Assembly: GCA_030432655.1 (NCBI GenBank)
Contig: JAUILA010000009.1
Location: 1-64,000, forward strand
Source of the DNA: Bacteroidia bacterium
GTDB lineage: Bacteria > Bacteroidota > Bacteroidia > Cytophagales > Cyclobacteriaceae
Direction: 5' to 3'
DNA: 64,000 nt
In this document: piece after piece, positions 8,012-16,524 of the stretch
How the letters are laid out: each line of letters begins with the position of its first letter
Numbering within the stretch: the stretch's first letter is position 1
Notes under the pieces: generated by a model
Databases searched by the model: none
The model's input: only the letters and a program-made list of their open reading frames with translations
Told to the model about the DNA's origin: nothing
Translations under genes and position numbers: made by a program

Positions 8012-9396
8012 ATTCCCAACTGGTCAATCAGGTAGATCAGTGAGGCCATGGCCGCCGCACCCAGTTCGAGTTCACGCTTATCCACTTTATCAAAAGTATC
8101 TTCCTCGGTGTGATGGTAGTTGAAATATCGCTGCGAATCGGGACGCAGTCCGAACAGCGCCGTTCCGGATTGCCTGAGCGGACCGATATCCGCCCCGCCA
8201 CCCTGACTGCCCAGGTCGCGAAGTCCGTATTCGCCAAGGTATTTTTCCCAAGAGCGGAGTTTCTCCACCTGGTCGTCCGACCCCGTCATGGAAAATCCAC
8301 GCGGGGTGAATCCGCCAGAATCCGACTCCAGGGCTGCCACATGCTTTTCCCCCTTTTCATCAGCAACCCGCGCATACTCACGACCACCTCGCAGGCCATT
8401 CTCCTCATTCATGAACATCACGGCACGTACGGAATAGTTAGGGGCATATCTGATGTCCCGGAGAATGCGCAACGCCTCAATGGCCTGGACACATCCCGCA
8501 CCATCGTCATGTGATCCATGCCCCACATCCCAGGAATCCAGGTGCCCGCTAACCACAATGTATTCGTCCGGATTCTTCGCACCCCGGATCTCGCCGATCA
8601 CATTGTAGGACAGGACATCAGGCAGCATCTCACAGTGGGTTTCAATGTACACACGTGCCTTTCCATCGGACTCAAGGACGCGGTGCAGGAGCTCGGCGTC
8701 GTTGGTACTCACCGCGACCGCAGGGATCTGCGGCTGATCAGGATCATAGCGGAGCGATCCTGTATGCGGAATATCATCGAGATTGCTGGCCATGGAACGA
8801 ACGATCACCGCTTTGGCCCCCAGGCCGGCAGCCCGGCTGGCACCGGCACCCCGCTGGTCCACCGCCCCGCCATAGGCTTGCATGGTATGGATATGGCGCG
8901 GGTCCATCGGACGGTTGAAGAATACAATTTTCCCTTCCACATTCTCCCGTCCCAGCTGCTCCAGTTCATCAAAATTCATTACCTCCACGATCTCCGCACT
9001 GACTCCCTCCGGGCCGGTACCGACCGAATTGCCCAGGGCCAGTACATTCAGGTCCAGGGAACCGCGACTGGCGCTGTTGACCAGTCGGGCCGTTTCCTTT
9101 TGACCGCGTACCCAGTGAGGCACCATGACCGGTTGCAGGAAAACGGTGTCAAATCCAAGTTTGATCATTTTCTGGCGGGTCCATTCGACCGCCGCAGCGG
9201 CTTCCGGCGAACCGCTCAGGCGATTGCCGATCTCAAGACTGAGGTATTCGAGCATTTCATAGCTCTGGCCGTTGACCAGTGCTTCGTCGTAAATCGCGCG
9301 AATGGCATCTTCGTGCGACTGGGCGTGGATGGTTTGGATGCCCGGGAGAATGGCACTAAGCAGTACCAGACAGGCGATTGAAAGTTGATTTTTCAT
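8008..9396 (-). CDS. secreted M28-family metallopeptidase (carboxypeptidase Q-like)
   Basis: 462 residues with signal peptide MKNQLSIACLVLLSAIL... ending near HAQ. A PA-like insert (about 130-240) is followed by the M28 catalytic domain with the dinuclear zinc ligands: VSGHLDSWDVGHGSHDDGAG gives His and Asp, MFMNEENGLRGG gives the general-base Glu pair, ALESDSGGFTPRGF gives Asp, and FNYHHTEEDTFDKVD gives the last His. The length and order match plasma glutamate carboxypeptidase/aminopeptidase Q-type enzymes, which trim dipeptides or N-terminal residues in the periplasm. Downstream nitronate monooxygenase overlaps by 4 bases (ATGA). Confidence 0.92.
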   Translation of the reverse strand: MKNQLSIACLVLLSAILPGIQTIHAQSHEDAIRAIYDEALVNGQSYEMLEYLSLEIGNRLSGSPEAAAAVEWTRQKMIKLGFDTVFLQPVMVPHWVRGQKETARLVNSASRGSLDLNVLALGNSVGTGPEGVSAEIVEVMNFDELEQLGRENVEGKIVFFNRPMDPRHIHTMQAYGGAVDQRGAGASRAAGLGAKAVIVRSMASNLDDIPHTGSLRYDPDQPQIPAVAVSTNDAELLHRVLESDGKARVYIETHCEMLPDVLSYNVIGEIRGAKNPDEYIVVSGHLDSWDVGHGSHDDGAGCVQAIEALRILRDIRYAPNYSVRAVMFMNEENGLRGGREYARVADEKGEKHVAALESDSGGFTPRGFSMTGSDDQVEKLRSWEKYLGEYGLRDLGSQGGGADIGPLRQSGTALFGLRPDSQRYFNYHHTEEDTFDKVDKRELELGAAAMASLIYLIDQLGI

Positions 9397-9541
9397 GAAA
9401 GCTAAGATAGGGAATCATTCTTTTATAGTTGGCCACTCGTTCAGGTTATCGGACGGGGGTGACAGGGGGCTGATGGCCGTAGCGGCAAACCAACTCCATT
9501 CCACACTCAAACTGTACATACACCCCCCACACCCCCCTCCA

Positions 9542-9557
9542 CCCCCCTCAAGGGGGG
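9542..9557 (-). terminator. G/C hairpin downstream of helicase gene
   Basis: CCCCCC (9542-9547) pairs with GGGGGG (9552-9557) around TCAA, 8 bases after the helicase stop on the minus strand. It belongs to a C-rich tract (about 9521-9557) with several CACCCCCC units. There is no run of T, so it may be a stabilising or attenuating hairpin, or a dispersed repeat, rather than a classical terminator. Confidence 0.4.
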
Positions 9558-9565
9558 AAGTACAA

Positions 9566-10867
9566 TTACCGCCGTTTTCCTTTGCGGCCTTTGTGTTTTC
9601 CGCTTTTCCTGTTATCAGGGCGTTGTTTCTTCTCGTGAAATGCCCCTTTGAAGGTCGGGTCTTCGCGGCGTTTGAATGCATCGATGGCCCGGGCGATTTG
9701 CTGGCGTTCTTCCTTGGGCGTTGGAAACTCTTCCACCACGGCGGGCATTTTTTTGGCGGGAATTTTTTCGCGGATCAGGGCCTCGATCTTTGGAATGTGC
9801 ATGAGCTCTGATTCATCGGCAAAGGTAATCGCGGTTCCTTCCTGCTCGGCACGGCCGGTACGGCCGATACGGTGGACATAGTCTTCATATACCACCGGCA
9901 CTTCGAAATTAATCACATGAGAAACCTGGCTGACATCAATTCCCCTCGCTGTCACATCTGTAGATACCAGTATCCGTAATTCGCCATTTTTAAACTGATT
10001 CATGGCATTGATTCGCGAATTCTGCCCTTTGTTCGAATGGATCACCCGGATCGGGCCAAAGCCTTTCCGCTCCAGGTATTTAAAGACATTGTCCGCCACC
10101 TTTTTGGTCCGTGTGAATATCAGTACCCGGGAGAATGCATCATCCTGAAGCAAGTATTCGAGGAAAGCAATCTTGGTTCGCAAGTTCGGCACCTCGTATA
10201 ATTCCTGGGTGATCGTTTCCGCCGCAGTTGCCTGGGGGGCCGCTTCGGCCACTTCGGGAAATTCTAGGAATTCTTCGGACAACTTCACCACTTTTTCCGG
10301 CATGGTCGCACTGAACAGCAGGTTTTGCCGCTTCACCGGGATCACTTCCAGGATCTTTCGTATCTGGGGCATAAACCCCATATCCATCATCTTGTCCGCC
10401 TCGTCCAGCACCAGCGTTTTGATCAGCTTGGTATTTAATTCTCCCTTCAGGTAAATATCCATAAACCGTCCCGGCGTGGCGATAATGATATCCGCCCCAT
10501 TCTCCAGCGCCTCCAGCTGGGCTTTCATTCCCACGCCCCCGTACAGCGACACGGCACGCAGGTCTGTATTCGCAGCCAGGGTCAGAAAAGTCTGTTCAAT
10601 CTGCAGGATCAGTTCGCGGGTCGGCGCCAGCACCAGGGCACGGGGGTCCACTCCCTGGGCATATTTAGTCTTCATCAGCAGCGGGAGAATGAAGGCGGCC
10701 GTTTTCCCGGTCCCGGTTGGAGCGATCCCCATCACGTCGTGACCGGCCAGCGCTAGCGGAATCGCCTTTTCCTGGATCGGGGTAGGACGGCCATAGCCCG
10801 CCTCATCGATGGCGCGGAAAAGCTGAGGATTCAGCCTGAACTGTTGAAAGCCTTTTTTTTCTTCCAT
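9566..10867 (-). CDS. DEAD-box ATP-dependent RNA helicase (RhlE-like)
   Basis: 433 residues from the ATG at 10867, where MEEKKGFQQFRLNPQLF gives the normal Q-motif start; an upstream extension to 10936 has no family similarity. All motifs are present: Q motif PTPIQEKAIP, Walker A APTGTGKT, PTRELILQ, GG/TPGRFMD, Walker B VLDEADKMMD, SAT, then RVLIFTRTKK, VSTDVTARGID and HRIGRTGRAEQEG in the second RecA domain. The C-terminus is a short basic tail (KREDPTFKGAF... KHKGRKGKRR) that probably binds RNA. Such helicases act in ribosome assembly and mRNA decay in the cytoplasm. It is transcribed divergently from dihydroorotase across only 41 bases. Confidence 0.95.
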   Translation of the reverse strand: MEEKKGFQQFRLNPQLFRAIDEAGYGRPTPIQEKAIPLALAGHDVMGIAPTGTGKTAAFILPLLMKTKYAQGVDPRALVLAPTRELILQIEQTFLTLAANTDLRAVSLYGGVGMKAQLEALENGADIIIATPGRFMDIYLKGELNTKLIKTLVLDEADKMMDMGFMPQIRKILEVIPVKRQNLLFSATMPEKVVKLSEEFLEFPEVAEAAPQATAAETITQELYEVPNLRTKIAFLEYLLQDDAFSRVLIFTRTKKVADNVFKYLERKGFGPIRVIHSNKGQNSRINAMNQFKNGELRILVSTDVTARGIDVSQVSHVINFEVPVVYEDYVHRIGRTGRAEQEGTAITFADESELMHIPKIEALIREKIPAKKMPAVVEEFPTPKEERQQIARAIDAFKRREDPTFKGAFHEKKQRPDNRKSGKHKGRKGKRR

Positions 10868-10908
10868 AGGTGCTTGGGGGTCGGTCGGGAAAAGACGAAC
10901 TTTACTAT

Positions 10909-12249
10909 ATGGGCAAGATACTAATAACCAACGCAAAGATAGTCAATGAAGGGAGATCCTTTGCATCGGATATCCTGATCGACGGCGAGCGCATCGCGAA
11001 GATCGCGAAGCAAATCGGCAGTGACGAGGCAGATGAGGTCCTGGATGCAAAAGGCATGCTGGTATTGCCGGGCGCCATTGACGACCAGGTCCACTTTCGC
11101 GAGCCTGGCCTGACCCATAAGGCGGACCTGTTTACCGAATCGCGGGCGGCGGTGGCAGGTGGTGTGACCTCCTTCATGGAGATGCCCAACACGGTTCCGA
11201 ATACCCTGACCCAGGAATTACTGGCACAGAAATACCATCTCGCCAGCCAGAAATCACTGGCGAATTACAGCTTTTTCATGGGGGCCTCGAATGACAACCT
11301 TAAAGAAGTGCTGAAGACAGATCCGGAGAATGTTTGCGGGGTCAAGGTATTTATGGGGTCAAGCACCGGCAATATGCTGGTGGATAACGAGGCGGTGTTG
11401 AATGATTTATTCTCCAGCGTAGACATGCTGATTGCCACGCATTGCGAGGACGAACATACCATCCGGGAGAATATGGCGAGGGCAAAGGAAAAATACGGGG
11501 AGGATGTGCCCATTGAGATGCACCCGAAAATCCGGAGTGCCGAAGCGTGTTATAAATCGTCGTCATTTGCCGTAGGTCTGGCTAAAAAGCATGGGACACG
11601 GCTGCATATCCTGCACATCAGCACAGCGAAAGAGACAGAATTATTTTCCAACGATTTGCCATTGGAGGAGAAGAAAATCACTTCGGAAGCCTGTATCCAT
11701 CATCTGTGGTTCAGCGATGAGGATTATAAAAATAAGGGGACGCTGATCAAATGGAATCCGGCTGTGAAGACCGCGGCGGACCGCGATGCGATTTTACAGG
11801 CAGTGCTGGATGACCGGATCGATGTGATCGCGACGGACCATGCTCCGCATACCAAGGAAGAAAAAAACAGGGCCTACTTTCAGGCGCCGAGCGGGGGGCC
11901 GCTGGTGCAACATTCGATTGTCGCGATGATGGACCTGTATCATGCCGGGAAGATCTCCCTGGAAAAGATCGTTGAGAAGATGGCCCATAAACCGGCGATA
12001 CTGTTTCGTGTCAAAGAGCGGGGATTTATCCGGGAAGGATATTACGCGGACCTGGTGGTGGTGGATCCGGACGATGCGTGGACGGTCACGGAGGATACCT
12101 TATTGTACAAGTGCAAGTGGTCGCCATTTGAAGGGCATAAATTCCGGAGCAAAGTGAAACACACTTTTGTATCGGGACACTGGGCACTAAAAGACGCCAA
12201 GCTAAATGAGGCGGTATTGGGGCACCGGCTGTCATTCGAAAAACGTTAG
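10909..12249 (+). CDS. pyrC: dihydroorotase
   Basis: 446 residues from the ATG at 10909 (MGKILITNAKIVN); a GTG further up would add 13 residues without similarity. Amidohydrolase fold: DDQVHFREPGLTHKAD carries the first metal-binding His pair and the Arg that binds the substrate carboxylate, GVTSFMEMPNTVPNT follows, VKVFMGSSTG carries the lysine expected to be carboxylated, then CEDEHT, LHILHIS and DVIATDHAPHTKEEK with the catalytic Asp. This is a class I type dihydroorotase, converting carbamoyl aspartate to dihydroorotate in pyrimidine synthesis. It lies just before tRNA-His. Confidence 0.9.
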   Translation: MGKILITNAKIVNEGRSFASDILIDGERIAKIAKQIGSDEADEVLDAKGMLVLPGAIDDQVHFREPGLTHKADLFTESRAAVAGGVTSFMEMPNTVPNTLTQELLAQKYHLASQKSLANYSFFMGASNDNLKEVLKTDPENVCGVKVFMGSSTGNMLVDNEAVLNDLFSSVDMLIATHCEDEHTIRENMARAKEKYGEDVPIEMHPKIRSAEACYKSSSFAVGLAKKHGTRLHILHISTAKETELFSNDLPLEEKKITSEACIHHLWFSDEDYKNKGTLIKWNPAVKTAADRDAILQAVLDDRIDVIATDHAPHTKEEKNRAYFQAPSGGPLVQHSIVAMMDLYHAGKISLEKIVEKMAHKPAILFRVKERGFIREGYYADLVVVDPDDAWTVTEDTLLYKCKWSPFEGHKFRSKVKHTFVSGHWALKDAKLNEAVLGHRLSFEKR

Positions 12250-12266
12250 AAAAGTAAGAGGAAGTA

Positions 12267-12297
12267 TTTGTTAATTCAGTACGACTCACTAAATTTG
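12267..12297 (+). promoter_or_regulatory. Bacteroidota-type promoter of tRNA-His
   Basis: A -33 element TTTG (12267-12270) and a -7 element TAAATTTG (12290-12297) are separated by 19 bases, an exact fit to the phylum consensus TTTG-N19-TAnnTTTG. Transcription would begin at about 12304, roughly 10 bases before the tRNA. Confidence 0.75.
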
Positions 12298-12313
12298 CCC
12301 TCCATTACCAAAT

Positions 12314-12388
12314 GGTGGTTGTAGTTCAGTTGGTTAGAACGCCTGATTGTGGTTCAGGAGGTCGCCGGTTCGAATCCGGTCTTCCACC
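12314..12388 (+). tRNA. tRNA-His (anticodon GTG), attachment site of the island
   Basis: D arm GTTC/GAAC, anticodon arm CCTGA-TTGTGGT-TCAGG with anticodon GTG, T arm GCCGG-TTCGAAT-CCGGT. The extra G at position -1 faces C73, as required for histidine tRNA. CCA is not encoded. Acceptor 5' strand GTGGTTG faces 3' strand CTTCCAC, giving good pairs at positions 1-4 and 7 but U-U at 5-68 and 6-67. The 3' strand would pair perfectly with GTGGAAG. The 3' part from 12345 on is inside the 47-bp att repeat, so it may come from the integrated element rather than the original gene. Confidence 0.92.
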
Positions 12389-12391
12389 CTC
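12345..12391. repeat. attL: 47-bp direct repeat within tRNA-His
   Basis: Begins GATTGTGGTTCAGGAGG and ends GTCTTCCACCCTC. It is identical over 47 bases to 21754-21800. It spans the tRNA from the anticodon loop to just past the 3' end, the usual attachment segment of tyrosine-recombinase elements, and leaves a complete tRNA gene here. Confidence 0.92.
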
Positions 12392-12398
12392 ATTATCA

Positions 12399-12433
12399 AG
12401 CACTTACAATTCACGTAAGTGCTTTTATTTTTC
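12399..12433 (+). terminator. terminator after tRNA-His
   Basis: AGCACTTAC (12399-12407) pairs with GTAAGTGCT (12415-12423) over a 7-base loop, followed by TTTTATTTTT. The same 9-bp stem with a different loop occurs at 21908-21932, after the second att copy. Confidence 0.75.
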
Positions 12434-14020
12434 ATCTTGCGTGCTTTTTGCGTGCTTTTTTCCATGTTGGAATTTTTTATATAATTGCAATACTTCTTCT
12501 TTCAGAATTTTTACCTCAAGATTTGAAGGGCTTGCGGGTATACTGTTTACTACAGCCATCGCTTCATTTATATATTCAGAATTGCAATTAATCTCTTCTC
12601 TAGCATAGTTGAGAATTGCTATCCAGTTTAAGGTTGTATTATTGATCTTTTTGCTTTCCCTAATTGCCTCTAGATACAGATCTCGCCCTTTCTGCTCACG
12701 CCCAGTTCTAAATAATATTAATCCCCTTGTAGCTTTTAAACATATTTTCGTTGTTTCTGAAATTGCACTCTGATATCGAACCTTCTCCAATTCCTCCGCC
12801 GCATCCCTCGGTCTATTATCTAGCGCTAAAGCATACGCTAGATTATTTATAAGTACAGGATCATAGGGATGGCTAACCAATCCAGCATTGATGAATTGAA
12901 TTGACGTTTTTTGGTCTTTAAGAATAGTGCTTGCTAAATTGGAAGCGAAGACTATAGGGCGCTTGCTATACGGTTGATCCGTGAACCACTTTGCCGCATT
13001 AATAATTGCTTTATTAAAATTTTCATTATGATAGGCATCTACGGCTATAGCTTCATAATTAAAGTTTACATCATAAGCTTCTTGTGAAATTTCGAGTCTG
13101 TTGTCCTTTGACGATGCCCATTCTATTTGAGCTAAAGAATTATCATTAGGAGAAATTAAGGATTTTTCAAAGAATTGCCTTCCCTTCTTTAAACTCCCAT
13201 TGAGGAGTTCTACTGTTCCAATGCCACTAGCAAGTTCTGTATAACTGGATGGATGAATATTTCCCGAATTAATCAACTCAATACCTTTCTTAATGTATCT
13301 CGAATTACGACCTCTTATAGTAGCTATAGAAATCTCAGCTGAGGCTAACCACGGGTCGATAGCAGTCATTGAATTGTTTCTTAAATAATAATGTACATAA
13401 TCGAGTAGATCATTATTTTGACTATGATAATGTACAAATAATCTTGTTGCACACCGAAGCACGAATCTATTAGTTGGAGCAAGGTGCAAAGCGATTTTCA
13501 TTGCCTTAATAGCACTGTCCTGGTCACCTAAAATTGAATAATTCCTAGATAATTCAACGTATAGAATTGAATTGTTTGGATAAAACCGAATTCTATTCTT
13601 AAGTGTTCTTATATTATCATAAAGGGGAATTGGGTCTAATAAAATTGAACTGTTTAATTCAAATATATTATTAAAATTACTCTCAATATTAGATTTTTGT
13701 TCCTTTTCTAAAACCCTATTTGCAAGAGCAATTTGTGATTTCGTAGCCTTCTCTGAATTATACAAAATAAGTTTTGCGGCCTCTTCGACTTCAGAATATT
13801 GCATTTCAGCATTAGAGATTGCCGCACTTAATAAATCAGCTGCGTGAATAATAGTTGGGTTATTATTAAACCCAAGAATGTATTCATTTATCGAAAACGT
13901 ATTATGAATGAATCTTTCTTTCGACCTAAATGAATTAAGCTCTCCAAGTTGAACTGTTTTATTAAAACTGCGCCAGTTTGGCACAACCCTTCTCTCCTTA
14001 TTTTCTAACAGATTAGCCAT
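12425..14020 (-). CDS. TPR-repeat protein paired with the kinase
   Basis: 531 residues, no signal peptide or clear membrane segment. The middle part contains tetratricopeptide-like helical pairs: NSILYVELSRNYSILGDQDS followed by AIKAMKIALHLAPTNRFVL (about 150-190), SLKKGRQFFEKSLISPNDNS, and DPVLINNLAYALALDNRPRD followed by AAEELEKVRYQSA (about 390-425). It probably acts as a scaffold or sensor. The ATG shares one base with the stop of the upstream kinase gene (TAATG), which points to a fixed stoichiometry with the kinase. Strongly AT-rich compared with genes outside the island. The last residues are encoded by the arm repeats, so the true end may have been shaped by integration. No known function; a defence role is a guess from context. 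Confidence 0.75.
   Translation of the reverse strand: MANLLENKERRVVPNWRSFNKTVQLGELNSFRSKERFIHNTFSINEYILGFNNNPTIIHAADLLSAAISNAEMQYSEVEEAAKLILYNSEKATKSQIALANRVLEKEQKSNIESNFNNIFELNSSILLDPIPLYDNIRTLKNRIRFYPNNSILYVELSRNYSILGDQDSAIKAMKIALHLAPTNRFVLRCATRLFVHYHSQNNDLLDYVHYYLRNNSMTAIDPWLASAEISIATIRGRNSRYIKKGIELINSGNIHPSSYTELASGIGTVELLNGSLKKGRQFFEKSLISPNDNSLAQIEWASSKDNRLEISQEAYDVNFNYEAIAVDAYHNENFNKAIINAAKWFTDQPYSKRPIVFASNLASTILKDQKTSIQFINAGLVSHPYDPVLINNLAYALALDNRPRDAAEELEKVRYQSAISETTKICLKATRGLILFRTGREQKGRDLYLEAIRESKKINNTTLNWIAILNYAREEINCNSEYINEAMAVVNSIPASPSNLEVKILKEEVLQLYKKFQHGKKHAKSTQDEK
12437..12461. repeat. arm-type repeats, left end (TGCGTGCTTTTT x2)
   Basis: Two tandem copies of TGCGTGCTTTTT. Similar arrays lie at 21622-21655 (three copies, inside the right end) and 21947-21970 (two copies, beyond the right att). 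Position near both att sites suggests arm binding sites for the integrase. On the minus strand this copy encodes the end of the TPR protein (KKHAKSTQDEK). Confidence 0.6.
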
Positions 14021-15084
14021 TAATAGCGAGTTATATTATTCTCAGCTTTTCTTTTAAGAACATCAAAAATTGTAATAAACCGATCCATTCCATAACTATT
14101 CCCTTTTCGTTGAATCGCCCTTGGATGTCCTCTTCTTTCCGGTAACGGATTACATAAATATTGAATTAACTCTTTTATTTCAGCCCTATATTCCTCCATC
14201 TCTATATCCTCGACAATTTCAACTAATGCCTTTTCAAATGCATTTTCTAAATAAGGAACTAACTCTTTATACTCACCTTGCCAATATTCCCAGCTGAATT
14301 CATCCGGAATATGTTTTCTTAAAAGTGCGGACATACTTACTCCAGCAAAATAAAAAACAACCAAGCTACCCAACATGTAACAGTCTGTTGCAAATACACG
14401 TTCGCGCCAATCACTGACATAGAATCTATACCATATTTCAGGAGGTGCATATGTTCGATCTCCGGTAAAAGCTCTATTACTATATGGCCCTTCTAAATTT
14501 CTACAAATAGATCTTCCTAAATCACCCAGTTTACTCTCAGACTGAAAAACCAGAATATTTGATGGCTTAACATCTTGATGTGAAACTTCAATAGAATGTA
14601 ATTGTTTTATTCCAACAGCTATATCATGCAGGGATTTAAATCTCCAAGCATAATCCAAATCATCAAACAGACTTAATGCTTTCCTAACATCACCTTCAGC
14701 TAGATCAAAAATCAAATATGGCACAAGTGGAACTGAATGACCAGGTACATATTCTTGACCAGAATCTTTGACAAACGAAACTTTCGTAACGTGCTTATCT
14801 TGGCAATGCTTAGACAAATCTCTTTCATATATATAAGCATTGGACATATCATTTATAACATCAACAGGATCAATTTCATCTTCACCTGGTTTTGGTATCG
14901 CTATCGAAAGAAATCCGCCAAAGTCAAAGGCCTTTAAGAAACACTTTTCACCATTCTTTTCAACTATATATCCAACTGAAAAGTTAGATCCAGATTGATT
15001 AGGATCACGTTCCTGTTTCTTAAGTACTTTCCAACCGGATTTTAGGAGGAGACCTTCTAAGCTATGCGCAGCATTATTTTCCAT
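14020..15084 (-). CDS. Ser/Thr protein kinase, divergent
   Basis: 354 residues. Kinase fold: EKCFLKAFDF carries the ATP-anchoring lysine (about residue 48), LIFDLAEGDVRKAL is the hinge region, SHQDVKPSNILVF is the catalytic loop (HQD in place of HRD, Asp, Lys and Asn kept), KLGDLGRS replaces DFG with DLG and keeps the Asp, and TYAPPEIWYR corresponds to APE. No clear glycine-rich loop is seen. Catalytic residues are kept, so it is probably active. No transmembrane or PASTA part, so it is cytoplasmic, unlike housekeeping PknB. Coupled to the TPR gene by TAATG. Kinase-sensor pairs in islands are often involved in phage defence, but I do not recognise this pair as a named system. Confidence 0.85.
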   Translation of the reverse strand: MENNAAHSLEGLLLKSGWKVLKKQERDPNQSGSNFSVGYIVEKNGEKCFLKAFDFGGFLSIAIPKPGEDEIDPVDVINDMSNAYIYERDLSKHCQDKHVTKVSFVKDSGQEYVPGHSVPLVPYLIFDLAEGDVRKALSLFDDLDYAWRFKSLHDIAVGIKQLHSIEVSHQDVKPSNILVFQSESKLGDLGRSICRNLEGPYSNRAFTGDRTYAPPEIWYRFYVSDWRERVFATDCYMLGSLVVFYFAGVSMSALLRKHIPDEFSWEYWQGEYKELVPYLENAFEKALVEIVEDIEMEEYRAEIKELIQYLCNPLPERRGHPRAIQRKGNSYGMDRFITIFDVLKRKAENNITRY

Positions 15085-15220
15085 TTCATTTAACCTTTAG
15101 ATTGAGTTTTGATTTATTTGATCGATTGACAATTAGAGGTGACATAGCAAGATGTGTTTTTTGATTCAAAAAACTAAAATCCGGGCGCAACTTGGATTTA
15201 AAAATGCACCGTGGATTTAT

Positions 15221-15241
15221 GGATAACTTGTCAAGTTACCC
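15221..15241. promoter_or_regulatory. palindrome between kinase operon and upstream gene
   Basis: GGATAACTT and AAGTTACCC flank GTC, giving 8 of 9 paired positions. It lies 137 bases upstream of the kinase start and about 80 bases beyond the stop of the secreted-protein gene, so it could be an operator of the kinase-TPR pair. No T-run follows. Confidence 0.4.
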
Positions 15242-15318
15242 ACAAGTCCACAGCATAGCAATAGCAATAATTGGGGATTTTATGAGGTCGGATTTTTAAT
15301 GCAGTTCAGGAAATTTGG

Positions 15319-16524
15319 TCACTTCCTGTGAAATAAATAATCCAATTGTATTTCAATTCTGGGTTCTGTATAATCAATATCTTCTTCTGGCGAGAAAAGA
15401 ATTTTATAAGGTAATCTGCATTTATCGAAATCTTTAAAATATGCTACATAGGATTCTTTAATGATATATTCTCCTTTAGCTAGAGAGCTTCCATGGATTA
15501 AGAGAGTAGCGGTGATTTTATCAATTTCATTTTCCGAATTTTTAATAATTTGAATGTTCTCCAAGTATTTTTCAATGGGTTCATTTTTCCCGATAATTAT
15601 TTTATAAACAGAACTTGATTCATGTTTTGTAACTAGCATAGATTTATCGGTAGAGTTGAAAAATGGCAAGGTTACTACATCACCAATTCTATTCATTTTA
15701 CCGACAAATGATTTGACATCTTCATCAGTTTCCAATCTCGGATATTCGGATTGAACACTACCGTCATCGTTGTATGTCCGGACAAAGGTCTTCATTATCC
15801 GTTCGACTCTATAATACTGTTGAATGCAACTTTGGTAGCTGAAAAATTCATTAAGATATTCCGTATTCTTAGGGACTATCCATTCTGCGGGAAATTCTTC
15901 ATATAAATCCAGTCTGATTAAGGCAAGAACATTGTCTCTAATAGCATTATAAGGAATTTTTAATCTAAAATTGCCAAACAAGTTTTTACCAATCTTTTCA
16001 GGATATAAAAGATCCATATTTTCAAACAGAGTCCCATAAAAGTCAATTTTATTGATTGTCTTTTCTACATGTTTTGAATAGGCGGACTGATTATAATAAT
16101 CGATACCAATTTCATGTTTGGTAATGTCCAATAAGTAAATTTTGTTTCTAACTAAGTTTTTCGCATCCACTTCCGCAGATGGGTCACCCCTTAATATATA
16201 GTGTTTTAAAACTTCTCCATTCTTCAATAATTTAAAGTCATATATCACATTGTTTTTCAAATAGCTGTTCCAAATATTTTGCTGTTTTAAGGAATCAACC
16301 TTATTGAAATCTGGAGAATTGACTATTAAATTCTCATAGGGATCGAAAAACGTAACAATTATTTGAAAATCTTGGCCAGAGATATTTTCAATTTGTTCGG
16401 AGATTTGAGCGTTTAAAGATCTGGTTCCGAAAAGAAATCCTATTAAAAGAATTAAATACTTTGCCAGAGCAGGCAGTTCAACATGTCGCATGAAAACTAT
16501 TAAACCTTCCCTTAGTTTTTTCAT
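15319..16524 (-). CDS. secreted protein of unknown function, third gene of nucleotidyltransferase operon
   Basis: 401 residues. An N-terminal signal sequence (LAKYLILLIGFLFGTRSLNA, about residues 20-39) predicts export; a Met at residue 12 (16491) is an alternative start with a shorter n-region, but the start at 16524 overlaps the upstream stop by ATGA and is preferred. The mature part is mixed alpha/beta with no motif I recognise. It lacks a lipobox and a T9SS tail. Being translationally coupled to two cytoplasmic nucleotidyltransferases is odd for an exported protein. AT-rich island cargo. Confidence 0.65.
   Translation of the reverse strand: MKKLREGLIVFMRHVELPALAKYLILLIGFLFGTRSLNAQISEQIENISGQDFQIIVTFFDPYENLIVNSPDFNKVDSLKQQNIWNSYLKNNVIYDFKLLKNGEVLKHYILRGDPSAEVDAKNLVRNKIYLLDITKHEIGIDYYNQSAYSKHVEKTINKIDFYGTLFENMDLLYPEKIGKNLFGNFRLKIPYNAIRDNVLALIRLDLYEEFPAEWIVPKNTEYLNEFFSYQSCIQQYYRVERIMKTFVRTYNDDGSVQSEYPRLETDEDVKSFVGKMNRIGDVVTLPFFNSTDKSMLVTKHESSSVYKIIIGKNEPIEKYLENIQIIKNSENEIDKITATLLIHGSSLAKGEYIIKESYVAYFKDFDKCRLPYKILFSPEEDIDYTEPRIEIQLDYLFHRK

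Noticed and set aside
8518-9381. Long plus-strand frame opposite the M28 peptidase gene
   Set aside because: The minus-strand gene has a complete signal peptide and zinc motifs; the opposite frame is rich in His/Arg by codon mirror effects.
10868-10936. N-terminal extension of the DEAD-box helicase
   Set aside because: The extra 23 residues have no similarity and would cross the divergent dihydroorotase promoter region; the Q-motif start at 10867 fits the family.
12312-12608. Open frames on the plus strand over tRNA-His and the arm repeats
   Set aside because: They translate the tRNA and the antisense of the TPR gene; composition and lack of similarity mark them as shadows.
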